Positions 1 to 6,731 of a DNA stretch of 9,859 nt are shown here, in pieces. The notes beneath the pieces were generated by a model. That model did not search any database. It was not told where the DNA came from and saw only the letters and a list, made by a program, of their open reading frames with translations. How positions within the stretch are numbered: the stretch's first letter is position 1; each line of letters begins with the position of its first letter. The stretch is taken from assembly GCA_009845505.1 (NCBI GenBank), contig VXZL01000660.1, forward strand, positions 1 to 9,859. The letters run 5' to 3'. Source of the DNA: Candidatus Poribacteria bacterium (GTDB lineage Bacteria > Poribacteria > WGA-4E > WGA-3G). Both the position numbers and the translations under genes were made by a program.

Positions 1-1061
1 GGATTACGACTTGGGGTGAGTCACACGGTGGTGCTGTCGGCGTTGTCGTTGATGGATGCCCACCACAGATTGACCTTGATGTGTCCGCAATACAATTTGA
101 GATGAATCGCCGGAAACCTGGACAGAGTCACCTCACGACCCCGCGTCAGGAAGGCGATGCTGTTGAAATACTTTCGGGTGTCTTTGAAGGCAAGACGCTC
201 GGCACGCCCATCTCTATGCTGGTGTGGAACAAGAACGCCCGTCCGTCAGACTACCAACACCTGAAAGACCTTTACCGACCTTCACACGCCGATTTTACGT
301 ATCAAGAGAAATACGGTATCAGAAACTGGCAAGGCGGCGGTAGAGCGAGCGCACGTGAAACTATCGGACGCGTCGCAGCTGGGGCAATTGCGAAGCAGAT
401 CTTGCGTGAGAAAGCGGAAACGGAGGTGCTCGCTTACGTCAAACAGATCCATACACTCGCGGCTGAAGTCGATACGGACACGGTAACGCTTGAACAGGTT
501 GAAGCGAGTCCAGTTCGCTGTCCTGACCCTATTGTGAGCCCAAAAATGGCGGAGCGGATTGACCAAGCGCGGCGCGACCGAGATTCCCTTGGCGGCATCA
601 TTGAGTCGGTTGCTCGCAACGTTCCGGTTGGACTTGGCGAACCGATCTTCGATAAACTCAAGGCGGATCTGGCGAAGGCGATGATGTCTCTACCGGCAAC
701 GATGGGTTTCCAAATCGGTTCCGGCTTTGATGGGATCACGATGACAGGCTCTGAACACAACGATCCTTTTTATCTCGAAAAGGCGGGTGAGACGACGCGG
801 GTTCGGACGCGTACGAACAATTCGGGCGGCACACAAGGCGGTATTTCAAACGGCGAGAACATTGTGTTCCAAGTCGCTTTCAAACCGACAGCAACGATTG
901 GGAAGCCGCAACAGACGGTGGATGTACAGGGTAACGAAGTGACGTTGGAGGCAAGCGGACGACATGATCCGTGTGTGCTGGTGCGCGCGCCTGCGATTGT
1001 GGAGGCAATGGCAGCACTTGTGCTGACAGATCATCTGCTCCGGCATCGTGCGAAGTCTTGA
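1..1061 (+). CDS. aroC: Chorismate synthase, 5' end missing
   Basis: This enzyme converts 5-enolpyruvylshikimate-3-phosphate to chorismate, the last step of the shikimate pathway, using reduced FMN; it is cytoplasmic. The reading frame is open from base 3, so the gene begins before the window. The visible part starts with [12 protein letters not shown], which in the family lies about 10-15 residues from the N-terminus, so only roughly a dozen residues are lost. A GTG at 81 is an internal valine, not the start, because conserved sequence continues upstream of it. Family signatures seen in order are GESHG with its conserved histidine, [16 protein letters not shown] with a second conserved histidine, [21 protein letters not shown], the FMN-site region [14 protein letters not shown], and the C-terminal GRHDPC followed by [13 protein letters not shown]. 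All expected blocks are present and the length fits a short bacterial AroC. It ends in TGA, 24 nt before the next gene. Confidence 0.97.
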   Translation, partial: ITTWGESHGGAVGVVVDGCPPQIDLDVSAIQFEMNRRKPGQSHLTTPRQEGDAVEILSGVFEGKTLGTPISMLVWNKNARPSDYQHLKDLYRPSHADFTYQEKYGIRNWQGGGRASARETIGRVAAGAIAKQILREKAETEVLAYVKQIHTLAAEVDTDTVTLEQVEASPVRCPDPIVSPKMAERIDQARRDRDSLGGIIESVARNVPVGLGEPIFDKLKADLAKAMMSLPATMGFQIGSGFDGITMTGSEHNDPFYLEKAGETTRVRTRTNNSGGTQGGISNGENIVFQVAFKPTATIGKPQQTVDVQGNEVTLEASGRHDPCVLVRAPAIVEAMAALVLTDHLLRHRAKS

Positions 1062-1085
1062 TAGCAATCAGCAGCTGGTGGAATA

Positions 1086-1583
1086 ATGGAAACCATAAAG
1101 CCGAAAACCAAAAGGGTCTCGCCTGACGAAACGTTAGAGACCTGCGCGAGACGGATTATCGTGGATTATTTCCGCAAAATGATGTCCTATAAAGAGGGTG
1201 CCGAAGACGGAACCGACATTGAATTCGTCCACGATATGCGCGTCACCTCTCGTCGTCTGCGTGCCGCAATGGACAATTTTGCCGACTGCTTTCGAGAAAG
1301 ACCGTTCAAAAAACACTACAAAAAAGTAAAAGCGATAACTCGGACGATGGGGTCCGTCCGCGATCTGGATGTGCTTATCGCCCGTTTTCAGAGAGAAGTG
1401 AACACTTTGTCTGAGGTAGAACAGACGGATATCCACAGACTCATTGAACATTTACAGCATGAACGAGAAGTTGCCCGAAAGCCGATGCTAACGCTCTTTG
1501 CGGAACTTGAAGAATCCGATTTTGAAACAAAATTTTTGAAATTCTTTGACGGAGAAAGCGTCTTACCTGATGTAGGAGCATAG
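1086..1583 (+). CDS. CHAD domain protein, N-terminal half (first helical bundle)
   Basis: This 165-residue protein carries the first half of a CHAD (conserved histidine alpha-helical) domain, a family known to bind inorganic polyphosphate through basic residues. Visible motifs are VHDMRVTSRRLRA (residues 48-60; the signature His is at 49, followed by Arg/Lys residues) and GSVRDLDVL (89-97). Both are typical of the first of the two pseudo-symmetric four-helix bundles of CHAD. A complete CHAD domain is roughly 250-300 residues, so this is only half; the second half is the next gene, 2 nt downstream in another frame. No signal peptide or membrane segment is seen. The upstream site is a weak GGTGGA before ATG. 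The gene follows aroC by 24 nt and could be co-transcribed with it. Confidence 0.85.
   Translation: METIKPKTKRVSPDETLETCARRIIVDYFRKMMSYKEGAEDGTDIEFVHDMRVTSRRLRAAMDNFADCFRERPFKKHYKKVKAITRTMGSVRDLDVLIARFQREVNTLSEVEQTDIHRLIEHLQHEREVARKPMLTLFAELEESDFETKFLKFFDGESVLPDVGA
1574..1578 (+). promoter_or_regulatory. Shine-Dalgarno site for the second CHAD gene, inside the end of the first
   Basis: AGGAG sits 7 nt before the ATG at 1586 and inside the last codons of the upstream gene, whose TAG is at 1581-1583. It supports the second half being translated as its own polypeptide, by coupled re-initiation, rather than being only frameshift debris. Confidence 0.6.
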
Positions 1584-1585
1584 AG

Positions 1586-2095
1586 ATGGCGAAAGTGCAT
1601 AAACTCACCGGCGTTGAACCGCTCCGCAGCTACCGCGAAAATGCACGAACAATTCTTCCACAGAAAGTTGAAGAAGTTTGGACATGGGAGCCGTTCATTC
1701 GGGATGCATCCAGGCGCGAAGAACTTCATAACATGCGGATTTCGATTAAACGCCTTCGGTATACAATGGAGATTTTTCACGTTGCGTATACTGTTCCAAA
1801 AGAGGGTTTTGAGGAAACTGCAGTAATTTGTGGCAAACGTTTCTCGGAATTCCTTGCTGTCATCGTTGACTTACAGGAGATACTCGGCGATGTCCATGAC
1901 GCTGATGTTGTCTTGGATGTTTTAACCGATGATACGCAGCGGACGGCGGAGAACGTTTTAGCACCGGGTGTTGCTACGCTTATCGCCCGAACAAGGAAGA
2001 CTCGGAAAGCGGATTATGAAACATTTCTGAAAAAGTGGGAGCATCTATCAGCGACGGGTATCAAACAGAAATTATTAGCGTTTTTAGGAGAATAG
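1586..2095 (+). CDS. CHAD domain protein, C-terminal half (second helical bundle)
   Basis: This 169-residue protein contains the second CHAD repeat: LHNMRISIKRLRYTMEIF (residues 47-64, signature His at 48, then a basic Arg/Lys helix face) and LQEILGDVHDADVVLD (96-111). In a usual CHAD protein these blocks follow the first bundle in the same chain. Here they are in a separate frame starting 2 nt after the upstream stop, with a good AGGAG 7 nt before ATG. The two products could assemble into one CHAD fold, or the pair may be a recent single frameshift of one gene: the downstream frame is open back to 1571, so a 1-2 base change between 1571 and 1583 would join them. The likely role, polyphosphate binding, is inferred from the family. 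The gene is followed by a repeat element, not directly by the next gene. Confidence 0.85.
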   Translation: MAKVHKLTGVEPLRSYRENARTILPQKVEEVWTWEPFIRDASRREELHNMRISIKRLRYTMEIFHVAYTVPKEGFEETAVICGKRFSEFLAVIVDLQEILGDVHDADVVLDVLTDDTQRTAENVLAPGVATLIARTRKTRKADYETFLKKWEHLSATGIKQKLLAFLGE

Positions 2096-2235
2096 CAGTT
2101 AGCAAAGAGGCTATCAGCGGTCAGCGGTCAGCAAAGACTTTCAAAGGACATCTTTCTTTTCATAAAGAGACATTCTTGGAGAAATACTGACTGCTGAAAG
2201 TGGAGCGAAGCGGAACGTCCTAATTGCTGACAGCC
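2096..2235 (+). repeat. TCAGC-type intergenic repeat element, copy A (MITE-like)
   Basis: This non-coding element fills the gap between the second CHAD gene and the ROK gene. It holds a 7-bp tandem TCAGCGG TCAGCGG TCAGCAA (2114-2134), and imperfect terminal inverted repeats GGCTATCAGC (2109-2118) and GCTGACAGCC (2226-2235; 9 of 10 complementary). GTCAGCAA (2127-2134) is also perfectly complementary to TTGCTGAC (2224-2231). A related block, ACTGACTGCTGAAAG, lies at 2187-2200. The same parts occur in opposite orientation at 4940-5008. There is no coding capacity. It looks like a non-autonomous dispersed repeat or a REP-like hairpin; boundaries are approximate. Confidence 0.6.
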
Positions 2236-2255
2236 ATAAAAAAGGAGATTCTTGT

Positions 2256-3227
2256 ATGGGCGCGAATGTTATCGGTGTGGATATGGGAGGTACCAAGATT
2301 CTATCTGCTGTTATTGATGCAGAGGGGCAGATCTTGGGGACAGCCAAAGTACCAACCAAAGCGGACAAAGGGGCATCCGAGGTGATTGATCGGATTGCCG
2401 ACTGTATCCGCAAGGCTATTGACAAATCAGGCGTTGCCTCCGATTCAATTCAGGCGGTCGGTATTGGCGCGCCCGGACCCTTGGATCCTGCGACAGGCGT
2501 TGTCATTTTCGCGCCGAACCTCGGTTGGAGAGATGTTCCCCTGAAGGCTGAGCTCGAAGCACGGGTCGGTTTTCCGACGTTTGTTGACAACGATGTGAAC
2601 GTGGGTACACTCGGTGAACACGTGTTCGGGGCAGGTAGGGGTGTTCAGAACGTTGTCGGGATTTTTGTAGGCACCGGTATTGGGGGCGGCATTATTTTAA
2701 ACGGCGAGTTGTTCCACGGTGCGAGCAAGACTGCGGGTGAAGTTGGACATATTATTGTCAAAGCCGGTGGACCCCGATGTGGCTGCGGCACGCGTGGATG
2801 CTTGGAAGCCATCGCCAGTCGGACGGCGATGACGAAGCAATTCCAGAAGGCTATTGTGAAAAAAAAGAAAAAGAGTGTGATTTCTAAACTCACCGATGGC
2901 GACCTTGGGGCTATTCGGAGCGGGGTTTTGGCAAAGGCGATTCGCTTAAACGATAAGTTAACCCTGAAGGTTTTCAAAAAAGTGACAAAGTATCTTGGGA
3001 TTGGTATCGGTTCGATTGTAAATTTTTTGAACCCAGAGATGATTGTATTGGGTGGAGGTGTCGTTGAGGCACTCGACGACACATTCTTGGATGATATTCG
3101 CGCTGCTGCGAAGAAATACTCGCTTCCTAATACGCTGGACGGGGTCCAGATTGTCCGGGCAGAGTTGGGTGATAATTCCGGTATTCTTGGCGCAGCGGCA
3201 CTCGCGCGACAGCGGTCCGACAACTGA
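2256..3227 (+). CDS. ROK-family sugar kinase (glucokinase-like)
   Basis: This is a 323-residue cytoplasmic sugar kinase of the ROK family, probably phosphorylating glucose or a related hexose. Motifs in order are the phosphate-binding VDMGGTKI near the N-terminus, GIGAPGPLDP, NLGW, the catalytic-base region FVDNDVNVGTLGEH, GTGIGGGIILNGELFHGASKTAGEVGH, and the ROK zinc motif CGCGTRGCLEAIAS with its partnering His just upstream. FLNPEMIVLGGGV and SGILGAAALA close the C-terminal lobe. Length is normal, and no N-terminal helix-turn-helix is present, so it is a kinase and not a ROK repressor. AAAGGAG (2241-2247) lies 8 nt before ATG. A lysine run KKKKK near residues 202-206 is encoded by an A-rich stretch that includes a slippery heptamer. 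The next gene follows after 24 nt with its own ribosome site, suggesting one transcript. Whether ATP or polyphosphate is the donor cannot be told from what I see. Confidence 0.92.
   Translation: MGANVIGVDMGGTKILSAVIDAEGQILGTAKVPTKADKGASEVIDRIADCIRKAIDKSGVASDSIQAVGIGAPGPLDPATGVVIFAPNLGWRDVPLKAELEARVGFPTFVDNDVNVGTLGEHVFGAGRGVQNVVGIFVGTGIGGGIILNGELFHGASKTAGEVGHIIVKAGGPRCGCGTRGCLEAIASRTAMTKQFQKAIVKKKKKSVISKLTDGDLGAIRSGVLAKAIRLNDKLTLKVFKKVTKYLGIGIGSIVNFLNPEMIVLGGGVVEALDDTFLDDIRAAAKKYSLPNTLDGVQIVRAELGDNSGILGAAALARQRSDN
2845..2867 (+). other. Candidate -1 ribosomal frameshift site inside the ROK kinase gene
   Basis: The heptamer A AAA AAG (2861-2867) is in the correct zero frame for tandem -1 slippage. 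An SD-like AGAAGG (2845-2850) lies exactly 10 nt upstream, the same arrangement as in Escherichia coli dnaX. After a -1 slip the ribosome would reach TAA at 2885-2887, giving a truncated product of about 210 residues. I see no convincing downstream stem. It may be a chance result of the lysine codons. Confidence 0.3.
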
Positions 3228-3251
3228 TGACTATTCAGGGAGGGTGCTTCT

Positions 3252-4934
3252 ATGTTAGTAGATGATAACAGAGAAGAACATCGGATGATAATTTTTGGTA
3301 ACGATAGTCGCCTTGTTCAAGAGCGGTTGATCACTGACAATGACACAAAGCGGGACGGCATTCTGGCACAGAAGGTCCATGAGGATTCCTATACCGTCAC
3401 GTTGTATGTGTTGTTGAAGGATTACGGTCTCGCACCGGTCTTTCGGATCAAACCGCGCATTCGGTTCCATCGCTCTAACTACGATAACCTCTCTTCAAGT
3501 GCACCGCTCCGATATAGTCTTGATGACATCATCCATTTCGCTGAGCTGAAACGTGGTGTTGATTTGACGGAAAAGATTGACGATGTTAAACTCGCGGAGA
3601 TCCTCGGTGATGCACCAGCACTCAAGGATATAGCGGATGATGTGGCGTTGCAACTCGTTTCGCAGCGTGATGTCTCGCTACGGAATCCCCCTTTCAAAAC
3701 CAAAACCAAGGTTTTTGGGAAGAGCGAAGATGAGGGGGTAGAAGAGGGGGGTATCCCTATCGGCACATTCCTTGATGCGCTCAATCAACCCAAACGAACT
3801 GAGCAAATTTTTAAGCGGTTTGCGCGCGGCAGCGAGTTTGCGCGCGATTTGCGAGAGGCTTTGGCACCCTACGAAGACTTTGAATTTCGATTTGGGCTTT
3901 ATTCGCGGTATGAACGGCGGGATTGCATCTTAGCGAATGGTGATTCCGAGACCAGTGGAAACTACCGAGCGACTTTCGATCCGTGGACGGCACTCGGTTA
4001 TATCCGAACGAGTGGCGATACGCAACAGTTCCAAATCCTTGCACACGAACGCGGTACCCGATGGGAACACAAAATTATGTTGGAGGAGTTAGATGCCGCG
4101 ACGCTCGAACGCCTTGCCACAGAAATCCCAGGACTCCGCCGCCAGTACCTGATTGGACGTGTCTTATCTAAGAGCCAGACCGCCTTGACACGCTTGGCTG
4201 AACTTCGCGAATCGCAGCTAAACCTTACAAAGGATTTGCACACTGGCTATACACTCCATCTCGAAATACCGGTTCCTGAAAGGCGGTTTTCCGTCATAGA
4301 ACATCGTCGCAAGTTGCGCGAGATATTTAACGGTAGTGGTGCTTATCGCCTCCATGCATTGAATGGTGAATTTGTGGAGAGACATCATAACATGGCAAAG
4401 GGTGTCCGAGATGGTATCGTTTGGACTTTGGATTCGGTTGATTTGTTCACAGGACAACCGCCTTTAGAGGAGAGAGATGAGGGGTTTCTTATCATCAAGA
4501 CACCCCATCAAAACAAGTTCGTCGTTCGTTCCGCTGGGGAACTGCGGGAACGTCTCCCTAAAAATGGGTTTGAAAAGTGTTGGAATGAGGCTGTTGATGT
4601 AGGCGGTTATGCAATTCTCAGTCGGATGAGTGGTAGAGTTTATGCCGTAAACTATGGAAGGCGGAGTACGGGAAGTATCCATGAGGGTAATATCACCCAG
4701 GAAGGGACTGAACACTATCTCTCGATTGAATACTTAGGGGTAGAGTCTGGGCGTGTTGGAAGTTCGCTCTTCGGGGTGCCAACCCACGCGCAACGCACCT
4801 TCTTCGATAGGCTTTTTAATAGGCAACCGGTACCGCCATTCTTTAATCAACTGATGCAGACTGAGACACAGATCATCGCTGAGATGAAGACGTTGGCGCG
4901 GCATTGTAAAGAGAAATTGGCGATTAGCAATTAG
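3252..4934 (+). CDS. Large protein with VTC-like triphosphate-tunnel domain and unknown C-terminal half
   Basis: This 560-residue protein has no signal peptide or membrane segment. Its N-terminal half shows, in the order known from VTC (polyphosphate polymerase) tunnel domains: YTVTLYVLLKDY (residues 47-58), the basic strand FRIKPRIRFHR (64-74), FAELKRG (96-102; ExK), a helical insert (about 105-205), YSRYERR (217-223), NYRATFD (237-243) and RWEHKI (270-275; a second ExK), then a helix. Alternating Arg/Lys and Glu-x-Lys strands fit an eight-stranded tunnel binding triphosphate or polyphosphate. I infer this family from motif order only; overall similarity is probably low. The half from about residue 325 is unrecognised; it has strands such as YTLHLEIPV and HYLSIEYLG and could be a second barrel. 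AGGGAGGG (3237-3244) lies 7 nt before ATG. It is 24 nt after the ROK kinase, so it is probably in the same operon. Confidence 0.7.
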   Translation: MLVDDNREEHRMIIFGNDSRLVQERLITDNDTKRDGILAQKVHEDSYTVTLYVLLKDYGLAPVFRIKPRIRFHRSNYDNLSSSAPLRYSLDDIIHFAELKRGVDLTEKIDDVKLAEILGDAPALKDIADDVALQLVSQRDVSLRNPPFKTKTKVFGKSEDEGVEEGGIPIGTFLDALNQPKRTEQIFKRFARGSEFARDLREALAPYEDFEFRFGLYSRYERRDCILANGDSETSGNYRATFDPWTALGYIRTSGDTQQFQILAHERGTRWEHKIMLEELDAATLERLATEIPGLRRQYLIGRVLSKSQTALTRLAELRESQLNLTKDLHTGYTLHLEIPVPERRFSVIEHRRKLREIFNGSGAYRLHALNGEFVERHHNMAKGVRDGIVWTLDSVDLFTGQPPLEERDEGFLIIKTPHQNKFVVRSAGELRERLPKNGFEKCWNEAVDVGGYAILSRMSGRVYAVNYGRRSTGSIHEGNITQEGTEHYLSIEYLGVESGRVGSSLFGVPTHAQRTFFDRLFNRQPVPPFFNQLMQTETQIIAEMKTLARHCKEKLAISN

Positions 4935-4939
4935 GTCGC

Positions 4940-5008
4940 TGCGCTTTCAGCAATCAGTTAAGTCGTAAAAACCTCTTTGCTGACCGCTGATGGCTGATGG
5001 CTGACTGC
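4940..5008 (-). repeat. TCAGC-type intergenic repeat element, copy B (inverted relative to copy A)
   Basis: On the plus strand it reads GCTTTCAGCAATCAG, then TTTGCTGACCGC and the 7-bp tandem CTGATGG CTGATGG CTGACTG (4987-5007). Its reverse complement shares the TCAGCGGTCAGCAAAGA and ACTGA.TGCTGAAAG blocks with copy A at 2096-2235, lacking about 40 bp of the middle. TCAGCAATCAG (4948-4958) is complementary at 10 of 11 positions to CTGATGGCTGA (4987-4997 or 4994-5004), so a stem can form. It occupies almost the whole gap between the VTC-like gene and the dehydrogenase gene; a transcription-ending or mRNA-stabilising role is possible but not shown. Confidence 0.6.
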
Positions 5009-5014
5009 AAGAAA

Positions 5015-5021
5015 AAGGGAG
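5015..5021 (+). promoter_or_regulatory. Shine-Dalgarno site that decides the dehydrogenase start
   Basis: AAGGGAG lies 7 nt before GTG (5029) but only 4 nt before the in-frame TTG (5026). GTG at 5029 is therefore the better start. Confidence 0.6.
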
Positions 5022-5028
5022 ATATTTG

Positions 5029-5850
5029 GTGGAAAATCGAAAAAAAGTCCTTATCACCGGTGCATCTGGCTATATTGCTGGACGGATGCTCTCGGAATTT
5101 CGCGAACGCTATGAACTCGTGCTATTAGACGTGAAAACGACGAATCGGCAGGGAGAAGCGGTCGAAGGTATTCAGATTGCTGAGCTCACTAACCCTGACC
5201 GAGATGCCTATAGACACCATTTTGAAGGCGTTGACGCAGTTGTCCACTGTGCCTTCAAAGGGGGCAGTTTTGAGAATGAACTCGCCAACGTTCAGATGGC
5301 ATACAACCTCTATCAAACCTGTGTTGAGACGGATGTCCGACGCGTTGTCGTCTGTAGTTCCAACCACGCCGCCGACTATTATGAACGGCTGATATGGGCA
5401 GATAAGTGGGATGTGGTGACGCCAGAGATGCGTCCGCTCTCGGATAACTTCTACGGATGGGCAAAAGAGGCGTATGAACACCTTGGCTTTGTTTTCGCGA
5501 CGGGGCATGTTGACGGTAAGAAGTTGCAGAATATCCAACTCCGTATCGGGGGACCGCGAGAGACCGACATGGCAAACTCTTCAGCAGATGATTTAAAAGC
5601 CATGCACCGCGGACTCGGGGCGTATTTGAGCATCCGGGATCAGGTTCAACTCTTTGTCAAGAGCATTGAGACGGAAAACATAGAGGACGAGAACGGGATT
5701 CCGTTCCAGATTTTCTACGGTATTAGTGACAATTCGCATAAGTTCTGGAGTATCACCAATGCCCGGAAAGTGATAGGCTATGCCCCAGAGGACGACAGTC
5801 AACTCCGTTTTGCTGATCGGTTGGCGGAATTGTTAAAGGAAGCGAGATAA
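5029..5850 (+). CDS. NAD-dependent epimerase/dehydratase family protein, uronate-dehydrogenase-like
   Basis: This is an extended short-chain dehydrogenase of about 273 residues. It has the Rossmann nucleotide motif TGASGYIAG at the N-terminus, an acidic residue after the second strand (LLDVK) suggesting NAD preference, VDAVVHCA, the active-site strand VVVCSSNHAADYY, and the catalytic YGWAK (YxxxK). SSNH, YGWAKEAYEHLG, LRIGGPRE, and the C-terminal FYGISDNSHKFW and GYAPEDDS pattern match the order seen in uronate dehydrogenases (SSNH, YGLSK, IRIGS, YGASANTRSWW, LGWRPQDSSE). A role oxidising a hexuronate or similar sugar acid is thus a reasonable inference; substrate is uncertain. GTG at 5029 is preferred by ribosome-site spacing. 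The next gene starts 27 nt downstream and may be co-transcribed. Confidence 0.88.
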   Translation: MENRKKVLITGASGYIAGRMLSEFRERYELVLLDVKTTNRQGEAVEGIQIAELTNPDRDAYRHHFEGVDAVVHCAFKGGSFENELANVQMAYNLYQTCVETDVRRVVVCSSNHAADYYERLIWADKWDVVTPEMRPLSDNFYGWAKEAYEHLGFVFATGHVDGKKLQNIQLRIGGPRETDMANSSADDLKAMHRGLGAYLSIRDQVQLFVKSIETENIEDENGIPFQIFYGISDNSHKFWSITNARKVIGYAPEDDSQLRFADRLAELLKEAR

Positions 5851-5877
5851 CGCTATCATCGGAGCAGGGGAAACACA

Positions 5878-6486
5878 ATGGCATTCAGCGATTTCAAAGC
5901 AATTTCTGAGGTTCTGGAGAAATTTAGGATTGTATATACAGAAAAAGACTTTTTTACCGTTGAGGTGCCCTTAAATCCTTCAGAGCAATTTCTCCAAGAC
6001 TTTGAGTTTTGCAGACAGCACATTGATGTCTTCGCGTCTGAGGCAGCGCGCTGTGAAGTTATTATTTTTCCGATTCTAAAGGAAATCTACAAAGGATATG
6101 CTGACACCTACGCGCTTTGGATACAGAAACCTATCACCTACGATGAAATTTTGAACGGAACACCTGATTACTTAATCTCAACAAAATCTGAATTAGGTAG
6201 GCCTGTCGTTGGAACGCCTTTGATCCTGCTGGCGGAAGCGAAGAAAAACGATTTTGAACAAGGTTGGGGACAATGTTTGGCTGAATTGGTAGCTGCCCAA
6301 AAGATAAACGATGATCCAGAATTTCCGGTTTACGGGGTTGTGAGTGATGGTATATCCTGGCAATTCGGATGCCTTATTGGCGATGTTTTTACGCAGAACC
6401 GCACAAATTTTGGGGTTGATAACTTGCCTGTGCTCTTTGGTGCCATTAATGCTGTATTTAAAGCAGCACTGCGGACATCGTACTAA
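5878..6486 (+). CDS. PD-(D/E)XK nuclease-like protein
   Basis: This 202-residue soluble protein shows the core of a PD-(D/E)XK nuclease fold: GTPDYLI (Asp97), then a strand with LLAEAKK (Glu120, Lys122), then a helix QGWGQCLAELVAA with two glutamines spaced as in the QxxxY-type motif of restriction-enzyme HsdR N-termini. An upstream acidic residue in the helix CEVIIFPILKEI (Glu60/Glu69) could complete the metal site. GVVSDGISWQFG resembles the following strand pair in HsdR-like proteins. No methylase or helicase partner is present in the window, so it is not evidently part of a restriction system. AGGGG lies 7 nt before ATG. Its TAA (6484-6486) overlaps the end of a converging nuclease remnant on the minus strand. 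Function beyond the fold is unknown. Confidence 0.75.
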   Translation: MAFSDFKAISEVLEKFRIVYTEKDFFTVEVPLNPSEQFLQDFEFCRQHIDVFASEAARCEVIIFPILKEIYKGYADTYALWIQKPITYDEILNGTPDYLISTKSELGRPVVGTPLILLAEAKKNDFEQGWGQCLAELVAAQKINDDPEFPVYGVVSDGISWQFGCLIGDVFTQNRTNFGVDNLPVLFGAINAVFKAALRTSY

Positions 6487-6731
6487 GCCGAGGAAGGTGG
6501 TTTTTGTATCACCGGAATGACATAACTCTGAATCTGCACGCCCTTAATCGCTTCTGTTTCTGCCCGCGGTTCTGGCACTTGACGATGATCAAATACAACA
6601 TAGTACCCCTCCGCGGCACCTTCCAATTGGAGGTATGCCGCAAGTTGTTTTTTGCCTGCCTGATACGACCGAGGCCCCTCCCATATTTTTGTCTCAACGA
6701 TATATTTTCGGGTGTTGTGGAAGATAACGAG
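6483..6731 (-). pseudogene. Out-of-frame remnant of the PD-(D/E)XK tail of the AAA ATPase gene
   Basis: Reading the minus strand in the frame ending at TAG (6483-6485) gives VIFHNTRKYIVETKIW, then SYQAGKKQLAAYLQLEG, GYYVVFDHR and SYVIPVIQKPPSS. From memory this is the C-terminal PD-(D/E)XK domain (VETK = E-x-K) that normally ends these AAA-like ATPases. The frame is closed by TGA (6732-6734) directly upstream and has no plausible start of its own. The AAA gene reads through the first part in another frame and stops at 6694. Compared with the remembered full-length family, a segment of roughly 80-100 residues between the AAA domain and this tail is absent, so the break looks like an internal deletion that also changed the frame. 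Confidence 0.75.

Noticed and set aside
81..83. GTG as the start of chorismate synthase
   Set aside because: The conserved GESHG block is encoded upstream of it in the same frame, so the true start is outside the window.
2114..2134. Tandem TCAGCGG units as a possible CRISPR or iteron array
   Set aside because: Units are 7 bp with no spacers and only about three copies; they belong to the dispersed TCAGC repeat element.
2645..3223. Long open frame on the minus strand inside the ROK gene
   Set aside because: Antisense to a clear ROK kinase, low-complexity composition and no ribosome site; a frame shadow.
2256..3227. Calling the ROK gene a polyphosphate glucokinase
   Set aside because: I cannot see residues that distinguish polyphosphate from ATP as donor; only the neighbourhood hints at it.
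4940..5008. Rho-independent terminator after the VTC-like gene
   Set aside because: A stem can form but there is no following U-run; it is better explained as repeat copy B.
5026..5028. TTG as the start of the dehydrogenase
   Set aside because: It lies only 4 nt from the AAGGGAG site; GTG three bases later has better spacing.
5878..6486. Part of a type I restriction system
   Set aside because: Only the nuclease-like core is present; there is no helicase, methylase or specificity subunit nearby.
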